Positions 45,589 through 56,376 are shown, counted from the stretch's first letter. The stretch: 64,000 nucleotides of DNA from Croceifilum oryzae (GCF_030814315.1 NZ_JAUSUV010000011.1:1-64000); one strand, 5' to 3'. Program-made: numbers and translations. Notes: a model not told the origin generated them from the sequence alone.

Positions 45589-46944
45589 TTGTTTCATCCA
45601 ACTCAAGCACTACATGAATTGCAAATTAGAAAAGCTAATCTCACTCAACATAAAAATGTAGAACATACCATACATGGTCTTAAAATAGGATTGATTTCTA
45701 ATTTAAATGATTATCATACGTTAGAACAGCTTGGTTCTCTTACTTTTTCCATGGGCTACTTGGAAGATGCCAAGTTTTACTACTCAAAAGCGTTAGCAAT
45801 AGCTCAGCCAACACAAGTGACCGAATTGTATCATGAGTTGTTTTTAATCGAGACAGCCATGCAACTGAAGTATGATGATTTTGTGGTAGATCGTCCCACG
45901 CATTTTTTGGATCATTTTATTCGCTATCTGTATGAGTGCTCCACTCAAAATCATGTTTTTAACCTAGATATTGATTGGATTTCATACCTAGGAGTTGCCA
46001 TAACAGATAGAGCGTTCATTGATACGAACACGGAAATGAGACAATTCTTTGACCATGTAGATGGCCTGCTATACTTGTATGATCGTCTGAGTAATGACGA
46101 TTCACGAAATGTGCTGATCAATGTCATTGCACTTCGAATTTGGGGGGGCAAAAGAGTAAAGTCAGTTCTGAATGACTCTGCATATTGGAGGAGAAGGAGC
46201 TTAATCCTCGGTTTGTCACAACCAAATGATGTCATTTACAACAATCATTGGGCTCTGCCCTTATATGATCTTAGTAAGATGGGGTATCCTATCAGTTTAT
46301 ATTCTATGAATGTAGTGATTAGCAATACTTTTATGGAGAAGCAGTATGAGTATGTAGGATCCAACCATCGCATAAAAGCTCAAGCTGGAGATGTGGTAAT
46401 AGATGCTGGTGGTTGTTGGGGTGATACAGCTCTTTACTTTGCTCACGAAGTAGGAGAGGACGGTCAGGTCTATTCTTTTGAATTTATCCCATCTAATATA
46501 AATACGATGAAGAAGAATTTAGATTTGAATCCCCATCTGAGAGATAGGGTTACGATTATTGAACAGCCCGTTTGGAATACATCTGACCAATTATGCTATT
46601 ATTTAGATAATGGACCTGCCAGTACCGTATCCAATACGAAGATAGAAGGTGGGACTGGAGAAACCGTAACTTTGTCTATTGATGACTTAGTTATACGAAA
46701 TGATATCAAAAAGGTAGATTTTATTAAGATGGATGTTGAATGTGCTGAGATGAAAGCTTTACAAGGTGCTGTGAAGGCAATTACGAAATTTAAACCCACT
46801 CTCGCGATTGCGGTTTACCATCATATGGCTGATTTTGGTGATATATGTCGGTTTATTTCGGAACTCAATCTAGGATATCAGTTCTTTTTAGGGCATTATA
46901 CGATTACGAGAGAAGAAACCGTATTGTTTGCTGTCACAGAGTAA
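45589..46944 (+). CDS. FkbM-family methyltransferase with helical N-terminal region
   Basis: 451 residues, TTG start 45589 behind GGGAGGAAG. The first 80 residues look TPR-like (YHTLEQLGSLTFSMGYLEDAKFYYSKALAIA). The C-terminal part, from about residue 260, is an FkbM methyltransferase: VVIDAGGCWGDTALYFAHEVGEDGQVYSFEFIPSN, then FIKMDVECAEMKALQGAVKAI. FkbM proteins O-methylate sugars or polyketides. It lies upstream of a glycosyltransferase, so sugar methylation on a surface glycan is plausible. Confidence 0.78.
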   Translation: MFHPTQALHELQIRKANLTQHKNVEHTIHGLKIGLISNLNDYHTLEQLGSLTFSMGYLEDAKFYYSKALAIAQPTQVTELYHELFLIETAMQLKYDDFVVDRPTHFLDHFIRYLYECSTQNHVFNLDIDWISYLGVAITDRAFIDTNTEMRQFFDHVDGLLYLYDRLSNDDSRNVLINVIALRIWGGKRVKSVLNDSAYWRRRSLILGLSQPNDVIYNNHWALPLYDLSKMGYPISLYSMNVVISNTFMEKQYEYVGSNHRIKAQAGDVVIDAGGCWGDTALYFAHEVGEDGQVYSFEFIPSNINTMKKNLDLNPHLRDRVTIIEQPVWNTSDQLCYYLDNGPASTVSNTKIEGGTGETVTLSIDDLVIRNDIKKVDFIKMDVECAEMKALQGAVKAITKFKPTLAIAVYHHMADFGDICRFISELNLGYQFFLGHYTITREETVLFAVTE

Positions 46945-47009
46945 CAAGTTTCTAGTAGTGTTCACTCTGTCTTTCTATTTTCGATTCTCTCAAGTTGGGT
47001 GGGGGATGT

Positions 47010-48101
47010 ATGTCAGGAGCGAAAAAAAGACGCCTTGCGGTGATTGATACATACTTTCCATGGAAATTAAGTGGTTTTCGCTATTGGGAGAGTTATGAAA
47101 TTCTGAAGCATAGGCCAGATACATTATTTTTTGCATCACAGTTGAATGTCGATGAGTTTCCAGCAAAAGTATTTCCTTTTTCTCAATTTCAACAAGTGGC
47201 TGAGGAAGAAGGTATCACTGACGTATATTGTGTTTTTCTGAATTTGACCTTGAGCCTACTAGGTCACCCCATAGCACCTGGATCGAATGCTTCGTTGAAT
47301 ATCAGATCGTTTTTGGATCAGAATAACATCAAATTGCATTCAACCTTGTATCCTGGAGGAGGATTGAATCCTTCTACACCAAATGAGCATATCCTCCTTG
47401 CTGCAGAGGGATGCGAGACGGTATTTTCTAATATTAGAGAAGTTTTAGATATTGTGGCTAAATCGAAACTGGTTACAGCAGCGATAAACACAGATTACTA
47501 TTCGTACTTACCTAAGGCAGAAACATTACCAATAGAGCTTGTTTTTTGTGCATATAATGCTCCTAGAAAAGGGTTTGATATGCTGGTTGAAGCTTTTAAT
47601 CAACTGGATTTGAATTTTCATCTTCATCTAATTGGCGATTGGGACAATCAGCTATATAAACTCCAAAATCCAAATTACACTTTCTATGGTCCTTTGAATC
47701 CTACCGATCTACTACCCATCTATCGAAAATCTCATGTGGTTATTAATTGTAGCATTCCGGATGGAGAGGCGCTTGATGGTTTTCCGACGACTGCGGCATC
47801 AGATGCTATGGCTACAGGATGCTTATTAATTACTACAAATCCACGTAACGATACATATTTTATACAGCCTAATGCTGATTATTTAAGGGTGTCTAGCTCT
47901 CAAGAAATTGTGAATTTCCTCAATTGGATCAAAGCAGACTTATCATCAGCACTACAGATTGGCATTAGTGGGGCGAAGAAAATACATGAATCCTATAGTT
48001 GTCGGGCAAATGTTTCGAAAAAGTTAGCTTATATATTTGGTTCTGGTGAAAGTGAGCAAAATGAAAAATATCTAGAAAGACCTCTTAACCAAGGCATCTA
48101 A
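47010..48101 (+). CDS. Group 1-type glycosyltransferase
   Basis: 363 residues from ATG 47010, with GGGTGGGGG upstream. The C-terminal half has the GT-B pattern: IELVFCAYNAPRKGFDMLVEAFNQL, FHLHLIGDWDNQLYKLQN, YGPLNPTDLLPIYRKSHVVINCSIPDGEALDGFPTTAASDAMATGCLLITT. Substrate is unknown. With the preceding methyltransferase it forms a small surface-sugar pair inserted between icmF and rpoE. Spore-surface glycoprotein decoration is one possibility, given the collagen-like gene in this window. Confidence 0.75.
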   Translation: MSGAKKRRLAVIDTYFPWKLSGFRYWESYEILKHRPDTLFFASQLNVDEFPAKVFPFSQFQQVAEEEGITDVYCVFLNLTLSLLGHPIAPGSNASLNIRSFLDQNNIKLHSTLYPGGGLNPSTPNEHILLAAEGCETVFSNIREVLDIVAKSKLVTAAINTDYYSYLPKAETLPIELVFCAYNAPRKGFDMLVEAFNQLDLNFHLHLIGDWDNQLYKLQNPNYTFYGPLNPTDLLPIYRKSHVVINCSIPDGEALDGFPTTAASDAMATGCLLITTNPRNDTYFIQPNADYLRVSSSQEIVNFLNWIKADLSSALQIGISGAKKIHESYSCRANVSKKLAYIFGSGESEQNEKYLERPLNQGI

Positions 48102-48236
48102 ACAGACATAAAAATAAATCTTTCCACGTCATCTATACCTCTACACGTTGACTTCAACCGTTTTTTGGATAAAATAATGACGAGAAGGTAGACGTGTAGT
48201 TGTATCGTTTACCTACATTGGAAGGATGTGTCCAGA

Positions 48237-48743
48237 TTGAGCGACAACCTCACTCTTGAGCAAATTAGAGAAACAGCTATGGTCGATTTAGCATACATAG
48301 CTTTAGGACAAAATAATGGTCAACCGCTACTCTATCGTGATTTGATCGAATATGTATCAAAGACCAAGGGATTTACAGAAGAAGATGTCACTCAATACAT
48401 CGCCCAATTCTACACTGATTTAAACGTAGATGGACGCTTTGTATGTGTAGGTCGTAGCTTGTGGGGACTACGTGAATGGTATCCAACTGATCAAGCGACT
48501 GATTCTGCGATCGCGAGTAACATTCTGGACGATGATGACTTTGGTGATGAGATATACGAAGATGAAAGTGATGACTTCGCTCCAGAGCCGATTGAAGAAG
48601 ATCCATTGTACACCGTTGGTGCGGAAGACGCAGATGAGCCAGACGATGATACAGCGGACGGCTTTACGGAGGAAGACTTAGATGGGGAAGAGGACGAAGA
48701 CGAGGATGATGACTTAGACCTCGAAGATGAAGACGAGCTCTAA
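48237..48743 (+). CDS. rpoE: RNA polymerase delta subunit
   Basis: 168 residues from TTG 48237; GGAAGGA lies 10 bases upstream, whereas GTG 48228 is only one base from it. N-terminal HARE-HTH domain (LSDNLTLEQIRETAMVDLAYIAL...) followed from about residue 90 by an almost purely acidic tail (DDDDFGDEIYEDESDD ... EDEDEDDDLDLEDEDEL), the hallmark of delta in Bacillota. It lies upstream of pyrG as in Bacillus. Confidence 0.96.
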   Translation: MSDNLTLEQIRETAMVDLAYIALGQNNGQPLLYRDLIEYVSKTKGFTEEDVTQYIAQFYTDLNVDGRFVCVGRSLWGLREWYPTDQATDSAIASNILDDDDFGDEIYEDESDDFAPEPIEEDPLYTVGAEDADEPDDDTADGFTEEDLDGEEDEDEDDDLDLEDEDEL

Positions 48744-48774
48744 GAACGTTTTCGTAGATACCCAAAGATGGATG

Positions 48775-48814
48775 AACCGACATTACCATAGCAATCGGAA
48801 TGTCGGTTTTTTAT
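48775..48814 (+). terminator. rpoE terminator
   Basis: AACCGACATT (48775-48784) pairs with AATGTCGGTT (48799-48808), followed by TTTTATT. Confidence 0.9.
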
Positions 48815-48854
48815 TGCCTAAAAAATAAAATGATATTTTTGACTAATGAGTTTA

Positions 48855-48896
48855 TTGACAACTGTATTGAGTTTGGTTAGAATATTTTCTGGGCTC
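48855..48896 (+). promoter_or_regulatory. pyrG promoter with GGGCTC initially transcribed sequence
   Basis: TTGACA (48855-48860), 17-base spacer, TAGAAT (48878-48883), then GGGCTC at 48891, 7 bases after the -10. The pppGGGC start is the conserved CTP-sensing feature of Bacillus pyrG: when CTP is low, G residues are added repeatedly and prevent termination. Confidence 0.88.
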
Positions 48897-48932
48897 ATTA
48901 AAAATGGGTACACAATAATGACGAAATCAACC

Positions 48933-48967
48933 GAGCGCCTCTATTTATTTAGGGGCGCTTTTTCTAT
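48933..48967 (+). terminator. pyrG attenuator
   Basis: AGCGCCTC pairs with GGGGCGCT around TATTTATTTA, followed by TTTTTC. It lies between the GGGCTC start and the pyrG ribosome binding site. The 5' arm is C/T-rich and can pair with poly-G added at the transcript start. Confidence 0.9.
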
Positions 48968-48991
48968 GTTTTTTGGAAGAATGTTTTTTAA

Positions 48992-50650
<1,659 letters not shown>

Positions 50651-50660
50651 GATAATAAAA

Positions 50661-50699
50661 ATGGACGTCTCCACATTCATGGGAAACGTCCATTTTTTA
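50661..50699. terminator. Terminator after pyrG
   Basis: ATGGACGT (50661-50668) pairs with ACGTCCAT (50686-50693), followed by TTTTTTATT and preceded by AAAA. The neighbouring gene is convergent, so it may work in both directions. Confidence 0.85.
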
Positions 50700-50718
50700 T
50701 TGAATACTAAAGCTTTAT

Positions 50719-52971
50719 TTATTGTTTCGGAGTTGGATTGGTTACAGCCCAATCTTTCACGGTATCCGTATCAACTGTCGGATCGATTCGGGAAATAGAT
50801 TTCCCTTTTCCTGCTGCAATGTTCCAATCTGGTGCTTTTTCATAAGCGACAAAGTCGAGCATATTCCCTGACTTGTCTTTCAGTGTAAGCTGGTCGCCGT
50901 TGTTATTAAGCGATAGTTTCATTCCGGCTATATCAGGTTGCATCTCAAATCGTGCTTGAAATCCGGCTTGGTTTCGAGCGATTACGATTCGCTTTCCGGG
51001 CGCTATGGTTGTGCCTGAGGGGATTTTGTAGGTGGCTATATCGTCGGAAAGGGTGTAGTCACTCATGTCGAGTGTTTGATTGCTATGATTATATAACTCT
51101 ACATATTCTTCCACCGCATCGTTGCCGGCGGTATCATAATGGACTTCAGAGATACGGAGCTTTCCTTTTCCTTCGTCTGGATCAGGTTTCTTGGCCCCGT
51201 CCGTAAAATCCCATAAAAAAACATCCTTATAGAAGCCTGCTACCTCCGCATTTTCGACAATGACACCCGCCTCTCGATTGTTTTCTGGACTATTCCGCGA
51301 CCAGTTAATGCTGGATACAAGTACTTTTTGATCGGCGATAATCCCTTTGTTATGAATTTTATCTACGTGCAAGGCGGACTGATTAAAGAGCTTTGCTTCC
51401 ATATCGAGCTTTTCGCGAGCTGCGATTTCATTGATGTATTGGATCGTATATTGATTATCTCGTGGGTCAGAAGCGTCTAGAAAAGAACCATCGAGTACAA
51501 CGCGCACTTTTACCCCACGCCTCGCCGCATTGATCATCTCTTCCAGATAGATATTGGGTGTTGATTCAGGGGACCCCGTTTTGGTATCGCCCCAGTGCTT
51601 ATGGATATAGAGTTGTTCCACAAATAACTCAGATTTCGCATTGCGTAGCATCCCTAGAATCGCTTTTTCCTGTAGCATTGTTGAGTCCGGAGCAAATATA
51701 GGCGTTACAGTAAAAGCACCACTTATATTCTTCGCAGGGAAGGGAGATGGATAATTGCCAGTTGGATTACCTGTATCGGGAACGAAGCCTGCCGCGGGTT
51801 CTCCATACTTGGTGCCGGGAGTATAAGGAAAACTATCTCGGAAAGACGGGTTCCAATCTTCTTCAAACACTTTTTCTACATAAGAAGCAAAGTCTGGGTT
51901 TTGGATGATGATTCCCCAACCGCGATTCCCATATGTATTGGTTGTAGGAACACCCGTACTCTTCCAATTCTCGCTTTGCATTAACACACGGGAACCATCC
52001 ACAATGGCATATTTGGCATGATTAAAGCGATACCGTTTATACCGTTCATTGGTCGTATCGCTGATGATAAAGCGTACTTGTCCGCCTGCATTTGTGATTT
52101 GTTGCGCTACATATTTCGATTGATCAAGGAGTCCCCCTACAGGTTGTCCTTCTAGGAAGACGCGCACTTTTACCCCACGTGCTATCGCTTTTTTCATCGG
52201 TTCTAGCAAATAGGTATTTTGAAACTCGTAGACATTTAAATCAATCGTTTTTTGGGCACTATTTAGATATTTTTCCAATGTGCTAAAACTACTATCCGGG
52301 GAAGTATAAGGAGTTACGGTTCCATTAAACGTAAAGCTGGCTAAGTCAAAACGCGATTGCCCCGCTTGGTAGACACGGAGTTGATCGAAGTCGGCACGGG
52401 TATTGGTATCTTCCCACATTCCAGTAGACTCTGTGCGATCCCGTACGGTCACGACCCCAGATGGTTTAGTCGGGATCTTCTCTCCTGACCAGCCAGTTCC
52501 GTTGTAGGACGAATTACCATACACAACAGCATCCACAACGGTATTCCCGTTTTGTAGGAGGACTTCTCCACCACTATTGGTCAGAGCCCCGATACTCGAA
52601 CTCATCTGCGGAGTGCTCGTGCTACTATCTGCTCCATATTCAAAATCAGGGGTGATCGTTACAAACTCTTGCAGAAACTTACTCGCATTTCGGGTGATAT
52701 ACAACGTTTGATTCGGGGAAATGGAGGTACCACTCGGAAAGGACATACTACTTTTTCCACTAGTGAGTCGCCAGCCCGCGATGTTCAACGAAGCGCGAGT
52801 CGGATTTGTCACCGCGATGTATTCTTCTGGCTCATTAGGAAGATTGGTGTCCACATATACTTCTGTGATCAAGACATGATCCACAGGAGAGGCTTGGACA
52901 ACCGACGAACTGGGAAATACCACACTAATCAACATAACAACAGACGCAAACAGAATAGATAACTTTTTCAT
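50719..52971 (-). CDS. Secreted phospholipase-D-like protein with two lamin-tail domains
   Basis: 750 residues from ATG 52971 (MKKLSILFASVVMLISVVFPSSSVVQA), a clear signal peptide. Order: lamin-tail domain (about 30-155, LITEVYVDTNLPNEPEEYIAVTNPTRASLNIAGWRLT), PLD domain 1 with the HKD motif HAKYAIVD (318-325), PLD domain 2 with HNKGIIAD (540-547), a linker rich in Asp/Lys/Pro, and a second lamin-tail domain (about 604-715). The enzyme would cleave phospholipids or nucleic acids outside the cell; lamin-tail domains are often found with extracellular nucleases, so DNA could be the substrate. The annotated upstream start would remove the signal peptide from the N-terminus and was rejected. Confidence 0.85.
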   Translation of the reverse strand: MKKLSILFASVVMLISVVFPSSSVVQASPVDHVLITEVYVDTNLPNEPEEYIAVTNPTRASLNIAGWRLTSGKSSMSFPSGTSISPNQTLYITRNASKFLQEFVTITPDFEYGADSSTSTPQMSSSIGALTNSGGEVLLQNGNTVVDAVVYGNSSYNGTGWSGEKIPTKPSGVVTVRDRTESTGMWEDTNTRADFDQLRVYQAGQSRFDLASFTFNGTVTPYTSPDSSFSTLEKYLNSAQKTIDLNVYEFQNTYLLEPMKKAIARGVKVRVFLEGQPVGGLLDQSKYVAQQITNAGGQVRFIISDTTNERYKRYRFNHAKYAIVDGSRVLMQSENWKSTGVPTTNTYGNRGWGIIIQNPDFASYVEKVFEEDWNPSFRDSFPYTPGTKYGEPAAGFVPDTGNPTGNYPSPFPAKNISGAFTVTPIFAPDSTMLQEKAILGMLRNAKSELFVEQLYIHKHWGDTKTGSPESTPNIYLEEMINAARRGVKVRVVLDGSFLDASDPRDNQYTIQYINEIAAREKLDMEAKLFNQSALHVDKIHNKGIIADQKVLVSSINWSRNSPENNREAGVIVENAEVAGFYKDVFLWDFTDGAKKPDPDEGKGKLRISEVHYDTAGNDAVEEYVELYNHSNQTLDMSDYTLSDDIATYKIPSGTTIAPGKRIVIARNQAGFQARFEMQPDIAGMKLSLNNNGDQLTLKDKSGNMLDFVAYEKAPDWNIAAGKGKSISRIDPTVDTDTVKDWAVTNPTPKQ

Positions 52972-53213
52972 AGATGGTTCCCTTCTATGATGGAATTGGA
53001 TTACTACGATATCATATAATTTATGCATTAATGTGTAAATATTAATTACTATCTGTTAAGTTAAAATAATGTAAAAATATTTTTGGTGTATGATGGTGGA
53101 TTACTCTAAAAGGCAATAAAGAGGATGAATCTATTTCAATTCACAAATAGATTCATCCTCTAACTATGCTTACTGGTATATCAATTACTTCTAAGAGATT
53201 TCATAACAGTACT

Positions 53214-53768
53214 TTACAAAACCGTGCTACGACTTCTCAAATAAGGAATGATCTTTAAATAAAATGGCACAAATACGATGGATACTAAAATTCCTTTTAT
53301 CACGTTAAAAGGCGTAATAATATTGAGGATAAAGGTGGTTTTCTCTGTTGGATCGGTAATCGCCGCATAAAGTGGTAGGAAGACAAAGAAATTAGCAATC
53401 GCCATAAAGAGCGTCATCATGATGGTAGCGGCGATAAAGCCATATATAAAGCCCTTCCAGCCCTGAAATTTACGGTAAATGACGGAGATGACAGAGATAA
53501 AGATGCTTCCAGCTAGGAAGTTAGCTGTGACTCCGACAATCTCCCCTCCTGCAAACATCAGGTGAAAAGCATTCTTGATAAATTCGACCACGATGCCCCC
53601 TAAAGGACCGAAGAGAATGGCTCCTACGAGAGCGGGAAGCTCACTGAAGTCTACCTTGAGAAAGGGTGGTATAGTAGGAATTGGAAAACTAATGTTTTCG
53701 ATTAAAAAGGAGATCACACCTAATAGCGCGAGTAAAACCATCTTGGTTACTTTGCTTTTCTGTTGCAT
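53214..53768 (-). CDS. ribU: Riboflavin ECF transporter S component
   Basis: 184 residues with five to six membrane helices: MVLLALLGVISFLIENISFPIP, VDFSELPALVGAILFGPLGGIVVEFIKNAFHLMF (substrate-binding loop typical of RibU/FmnP), then VTANFLAGSIFISVISVIY, IYGFIAATIMMTLFMAIANFFV, and a C-terminal segment. The gene is controlled by an FMN riboswitch just upstream. The energising EcfA/EcfT components are encoded elsewhere. Confidence 0.93.
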   Translation of the reverse strand: MQQKSKVTKMVLLALLGVISFLIENISFPIPTIPPFLKVDFSELPALVGAILFGPLGGIVVEFIKNAFHLMFAGGEIVGVTANFLAGSIFISVISVIYRKFQGWKGFIYGFIAATIMMTLFMAIANFFVFLPLYAAITDPTEKTTFILNIITPFNVIKGILVSIVFVPFYLKIIPYLRSRSTVL

Positions 53769-53827
53769 CAGAACAACACTCCTCTAGTGATTTGTGAATT
53801 CTGATGACAACCGTACGAATCATGGCA

Positions 53828-53873
53828 ATAAAAAACCGAAGCAAAAAGGAGTGCGGTATCTCCTAGCTTCGGG
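53828..53873 (-). terminator. Riboswitch expression-platform terminator before ribU
   Basis: In the minus direction CCGAAGC pairs with GCTTCGG, with an inner AGGAG/CTCCT stem, followed by TTTTTTATT. It lies between the FMN aptamer and ribU. Confidence 0.85.
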
Positions 53874-53982
53874 GGTTGTGTGTACGCCAAATACGAACTA
53901 CAGGATTTTCATAAACTTAAAGTAAAAGTTATACCCAAAAAAGCCCGTAGATACGCTGTTTTTTAACAGTCGTACGAGTTAT

Positions 53983-54116
53983 CATCCTTCTCCCATCCAG
54001 ACTATACTGTCGGCCCCGGAGTTTCACCGAGTCAACCGCTATAAGCGGGTCACGGGCTGAGGTAGTGTATACTACCATCACCGTCGGTCGGGAATTGCAC
54101 CCTGCCCCGAAGGATC
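53983..54116 (-). ncRNA. FMN riboswitch (RFN element)
   Basis: Read on the minus strand, it begins GATCCTTCGGGGCAGGG and ends GGATGGGAGAAGGATG. All conserved blocks of the RFN element are present: GCAGGGTG, CCCGACCGACGGTGATGG, GAGCCCGTGACCCG-type segments, GGTTGACTCGGTG and CCGGGGCCGACAGTATAGTC. FMN binding would favour the downstream terminator and switch off ribU. A second hairpin (CTGTTAAAAAACAG, 53950-53970) lies between aptamer and terminator. Confidence 0.97.
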
Positions 54117-54223
54117 TATGAAATCTATTCACTTTTCCATACTATATAAATATAAAATGTTACAGAGGATAGGTCAACTTACTTATATTTAAAATCATAA
54201 TAAAAAAATCTGGAACTAACACA

Positions 54224-54251
54224 TTGACATATCGAGAAATCGTGATATGAT
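54224..54251 (+). promoter_or_regulatory. Promoter and ArsR-type operator of a leaderless regulator gene
   Basis: TTGACA (54224-54229), 16-base spacer, TATGAT (54246-54251). The spacer and -10 contain ATATCGAGAAATCGTGATAT, an imperfect inverted repeat of the ArsR-box type. Transcription would begin at or near the ATG at 54258. Confidence 0.7.
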
Positions 54252-54257
54252 TAAGTT

Positions 54258-54560
54258 ATGGAACCAATTGAGATCTTTAAAGCCCTAGCAAATGAATCAA
54301 GGTTGCAGATTTTACACTGGCTGAAGGAGCCCGATCGTCATTTTATGCCCCCTGAAGGGATCGATATGAATATAACAGGGGTATGTGTTAGTCAGATAAC
54401 AGATAAATTGAACATGACACAATCGACTGCTTCCCAATATCTCGCCATCCTGTTACGAGCAGGTCTTATCAAGGCAGCTCGAATCGGAAAGTATACGTAT
54501 TACAAAAGAGATGAGGAAACCTTTGTAAAAATTGCTGATATGATGAAAACAGAGATCTAA
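54258..54560 (+). CDS. ArsR-family transcription regulator
   Basis: 100 residues. Winged helix: MEPIEIFKALANESRLQILHWLKEPDRHF, then VCVSQITDKLNMTQSTASQYLAILLRAGLIKAARIGKYTYYKRDEET. No Cys-rich metal site such as ELCVCDL is seen, except a single Cys near the recognition helix. The ATG has no ribosome binding site and lies 6 bases after the -10 box, so the mRNA is probably leaderless. It is followed by an MFS transporter gene with a similar operator, which it most likely represses. Confidence 0.85.
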   Translation: MEPIEIFKALANESRLQILHWLKEPDRHFMPPEGIDMNITGVCVSQITDKLNMTQSTASQYLAILLRAGLIKAARIGKYTYYKRDEETFVKIADMMKTEI

Positions 54561-54608
54561 TCATAGAACTGTATGATCATACGAAAGCCCAGTTTCATAC
54601 CGTTATAA

Positions 54609-54646
54609 AAATAGACATCTTTGGATGTAGGTGTCTATTTTTTCAA
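54609..54646 (+). terminator. Terminator of the ArsR gene
   Basis: AAATAGACA (54609-54617) pairs with TGTCTATTT (54632-54640), followed by TTTC. Confidence 0.85.
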
Positions 54647-54655
54647 TAAAACAAA

Positions 54656-54684
54656 TCTACATATCGCGATTTGTTGTTATAAAT
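54656..54684 (+). promoter_or_regulatory. Promoter/operator region of the MFS gene
   Basis: CATATCGCGATTTG at 54659-54673 repeats the half-site CATATCG seen at the ArsR promoter and lies just before TATAAA at 54678-54683. The -35 is weak (ATCTAC). Confidence 0.5.
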
Positions 54685-54718
54685 ACCTCAATATGTAAAA
54701 GATAAGGAAGTAGATCAT

Positions 54719-55888
54719 ATGTCTAACACTTGGAAGATTTATATTTTAGCTTTAGCCAGCTTTTTAGTAGGAACCTCAGAGTATGTGATTTCAGGAACTT
54801 TGGATAAGATTGCTCATACACTTGGGATCACCATAGGCGCTGCGGGTCAGTTAATTACGATCTTTTCCCTTGTATATGCGATTTTCACCCCTATTTCGAT
54901 GGCATTGACAGCCAGTATGGATAGACGGAAATTAATGATGTATGCCCTCGGTTTGTTTGTGGTAGGGAATATCATAGCGTATACACTACCTGGATATAGA
55001 TGGTTTCTGGTAGCTCGGATCATTATGGCACTAGGAGCAGGTATCGTGGTTGTGAATGCATTAAGCATTGCAGCTAAAATCGCACCAGAAGGAAAGAGAG
55101 CTAGCGCAATTGCTACGGTTGTTATGGGATTCACAGCTTCTCTCATTATCGGAGTTCCCATTGGTAGAACGGTGGCAGCGGCATTTGGTTGGAAGTCTGT
55201 ATTTGGTGGAATTGCCTTATTGGGATTGCTCATCATGTTGGTTTTATACTTGATTCTTCCTCAGATCAAAGGGGATAAGCCTGTACCTTTATTGAAACAA
55301 CTTGCTCTTTTTAAGAATCCCAAAATTGTAATGGGATTATCGATCACCTTTTTCTCGATAGGCGGATATGCGATTGCCTTTACGTATTTGTCACCATACC
55401 TTCTTCGGGTTTCTGGGATCAGTGAGAGCATGATGAGTGGAATTTTACTTATGTTTGGTATCGCAAGTTTGATAGGATCAAAATTCGGCGGATTTAGCAC
55501 AGATCGCTGGGGAGTTTCTTCTACATTGATTGGTGGCATGACCTTACACATCATGATGTTAATCTTGCTCTCAGTTGTAACAGGCTCTTATATTGGCGTG
55601 ATGATCATTCTGATACTATGGTCGTTCGCTGCATGGACCACAGGCCCAACCCAACAATATAACCTAGCTACTCTAGAGCCAGAAGCATCTACTGTATTGC
55701 TTGGTATTAATCAGTCTATGATGCAACTAGCTATGGCTGTGGGAGCAGGAGTGGGAGGCATTTTCGTTGATAAGGTTTCCTTGTCTTCGGTTACTTGGAT
55801 CGGTGCATTAGGGGTTTCCATTGCGATGATTGTCACGTTCATGTTATTCAGTAAACAGAAGGCATCGAATTTAAAAGAGGTAACTTAA
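54719..55888 (+). CDS. MFS transporter, sugar/drug efflux type
   Basis: 389 residues behind AAGGAAG. Twelve hydrophobic segments: WKIYILALASFLVGTSEYVISGTLDKIA (the 'FVxGTxEFxIxG' start of the AraJ/YdhP/SotB group), then YAIFTPISMALTASMDRRKLMMYALGLFVVGN (motif A loop), RIIMALGAGIVVVNALSIA, and so on. It probably exports a small toxic compound; the inducer is sensed by the ArsR protein. Substrate is unknown. Confidence 0.85.
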   Translation: MSNTWKIYILALASFLVGTSEYVISGTLDKIAHTLGITIGAAGQLITIFSLVYAIFTPISMALTASMDRRKLMMYALGLFVVGNIIAYTLPGYRWFLVARIIMALGAGIVVVNALSIAAKIAPEGKRASAIATVVMGFTASLIIGVPIGRTVAAAFGWKSVFGGIALLGLLIMLVLYLILPQIKGDKPVPLLKQLALFKNPKIVMGLSITFFSIGGYAIAFTYLSPYLLRVSGISESMMSGILLMFGIASLIGSKFGGFSTDRWGVSSTLIGGMTLHIMMLILLSVVTGSYIGVMIILILWSFAAWTTGPTQQYNLATLEPEASTVLLGINQSMMQLAMAVGAGVGGIFVDKVSLSSVTWIGALGVSIAMIVTFMLFSKQKASNLKEVT

Positions 55889-55940
55889 TGATATGGATTG
55901 AATAGGTTCACTGTCATTCCATTCGTATTGAACAGAAAAG

Positions 55941-55984
55941 AAAGCCTTGTTCCTCATGAAAGTTGAGAAACGGGGCTTTTATAC
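55941..55984 (+). terminator. Terminator of the MFS gene
   Basis: AAAGCCTTGTTCCTCA (55941-55956) pairs imperfectly with TGAGAAACGGGGCTTT (55964-55979), followed by TATACTG. Confidence 0.7.
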
Positions 55985-56111
55985 TGTAGGTCCCTTATAT
56001 GGCGTTTTTTACAACTAGGTTATTGCGAATTAGCCAGTGGTGGAGAATTGAGCACAGAGAAAAACATCTGTCACTGGGCGCATTTCGTTATTTGTGAGGG
56101 TTTGTTTCTTA

Positions 56112-56376
56112 GCAAGGCTGTTGAAGTCATTTGGGTGATCAAGGGCCGGAGAGTCTATTCGATACCTGCTCAGATACCGATCCTGCAAGGAAGTAGGGAT
56201 GTCCGCTTCGCAATCCTCCGCTAGGGCAGGTGCAAAACTCGCAAAGTACGCTCAAACATGTTGCACCAAAAGCGCCCTATGCTACGGATTGCTTAGCTAA
56301 GTAGGATCGCTAACATCGCAAGGATCGAATAGACTCTTCTTTCCCTTCGCCCCAATTCGATCATCAACAGGCTTGT
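56112..56376. repeat. Repeat family A, copy 2 (about 265 bp nested palindrome)
   Basis: Outermost arms GCAAGGCTGTTGA and TCATCAACAGGCTTG; next GGAGAGTCTATTCGATACC against GGATCGAATAGACTC; inner stem GGGCAGGTGCAAAACTCGC against TTGCACCAAAAGCGCCC. The intervening 55985-56111 and 56377-56561 sequences show no further feature, apart from AT-rich sequence. Confidence 0.88.
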
